From: SIG435 sp045530725
GTDB lineage: Bacteria; Bacillota; Clostridia; UMGS1810
Reading direction: 5' to 3'
Assembly (NCBI GenBank): GCA_045530725.1
Contig: JAZSCT010000034.1
Location: forward strand, 8,294 to 72,293
DNA: 64,000 nt
Notes under the pieces: generated by a model
Told to the model about the DNA's origin: nothing
Database searches by the model: none
What the model saw: only the letters and a program-made list of their open reading frames with translations
In this document: piece by piece, positions 63,966 to 64,000 of the stretch
Position numbering within the stretch: position 1 is the stretch's first letter
How the letters are laid out: every line of letters starts with the position of its first letter
Translations under genes and position numbers: made by a program

Positions 63966-64000
63966 AAAGTAGATGTAAAAAACTCCATACCGTAAAAAGG

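Overview
The window is low-GC, densely coded bacterial chromosome with strong Shine-Dalgarno sites and sigma-70/sigma-A type promoters (TTGACA-17-TATAAT, often with an extended TG). A Clostridia (Firmicutes) host, plausibly a Lachnospiraceae-like anaerobe, is suggested by the maf-mreBCD-mrdA order, the AddAB nuclease, a Veg protein, zapA beside a U32 peptidase, a GlgC/GlgD pair, an NADP isocitrate dehydrogenase of the eukaryotic-like type, a long Gram-positive SRP RNA upstream of dnaX, and DUF6320/DUF1858 proteins. I see no prophage, insertion sequence, rRNA operon or CRISPR array. The taxonomy is inference from gene content.

Layout. 1-3.6 kb: minus-strand Gld-type ABC operon (ATPase, permease, GldG-like, start of a DUF4340-like protein). 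3.7-6.8 kb: hisS-aspS. 7-8.4 kb: an unrecognised polytopic membrane protein. 8.6-18.8 kb: glycogen operon glgB-glgC-glgD-glgA-glgP plus a GH13 alpha-glucan hydrolase, covering synthesis, branching and breakdown. 18.9-21.4 kb: secreted polysaccharide deacetylase, then trmD and a methyltransferase. 21.5-25 kb: accessory stretch with a KDPG-aldolase remnant, a condensation-fold acyltransferase, DUF6320 and a Gfo/Idh oxidoreductase. 25-28.6 kb: tRNA-Gly, a 46-residue Asn/Lys-rich ORF, veg, icd, a deacetylase remnant, yigZ and an AraC remnant.

28.6-38.3 kb is a minus-strand envelope and cell-shape cluster: zapA, U32 peptidase, NusG-II protein, Gx transporter, maf, mreB, mreC, mreD, mrdA, a divergent MinD-like ATPase and mgsA. 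38.4-42.3 kb: DUF1858, tmcAL, UPF0210, ACT protein, rlmB-type methyltransferase. 42.3-44.9 kb: hom-lysC under a consensus promoter. 44.9-47.2 kb: dnaX, two copies of a structured ~130 bp repeat, and the SRP RNA. Then secG, a divergent type IIA topoisomerase pair (47.7-51.9 kb) and a sugar isomerase remnant. 52.3-55.4 kb: an operon of a Card1/DUF1887-like CARF nuclease followed by an ABC exporter. 55.5-62.7 kb: addB-addA plus a small membrane coiled-coil protein. 62.9-64 kb: rodA.

The points most worth following are the CARF nuclease with no CRISPR locus in view, the structured repeat between SRP RNA and dnaX, the MinD homologue with eroded switch motifs but a MinD-like C-terminal tail and no MinC/MinE, and the acyltransferase-DUF6320-oxidoreductase cluster. 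Five gene remnants (21.5, 27.4, 28.3, 52.1 kb, with the aldolase and AraC pieces beside active operons) mark decay in otherwise core-type DNA.
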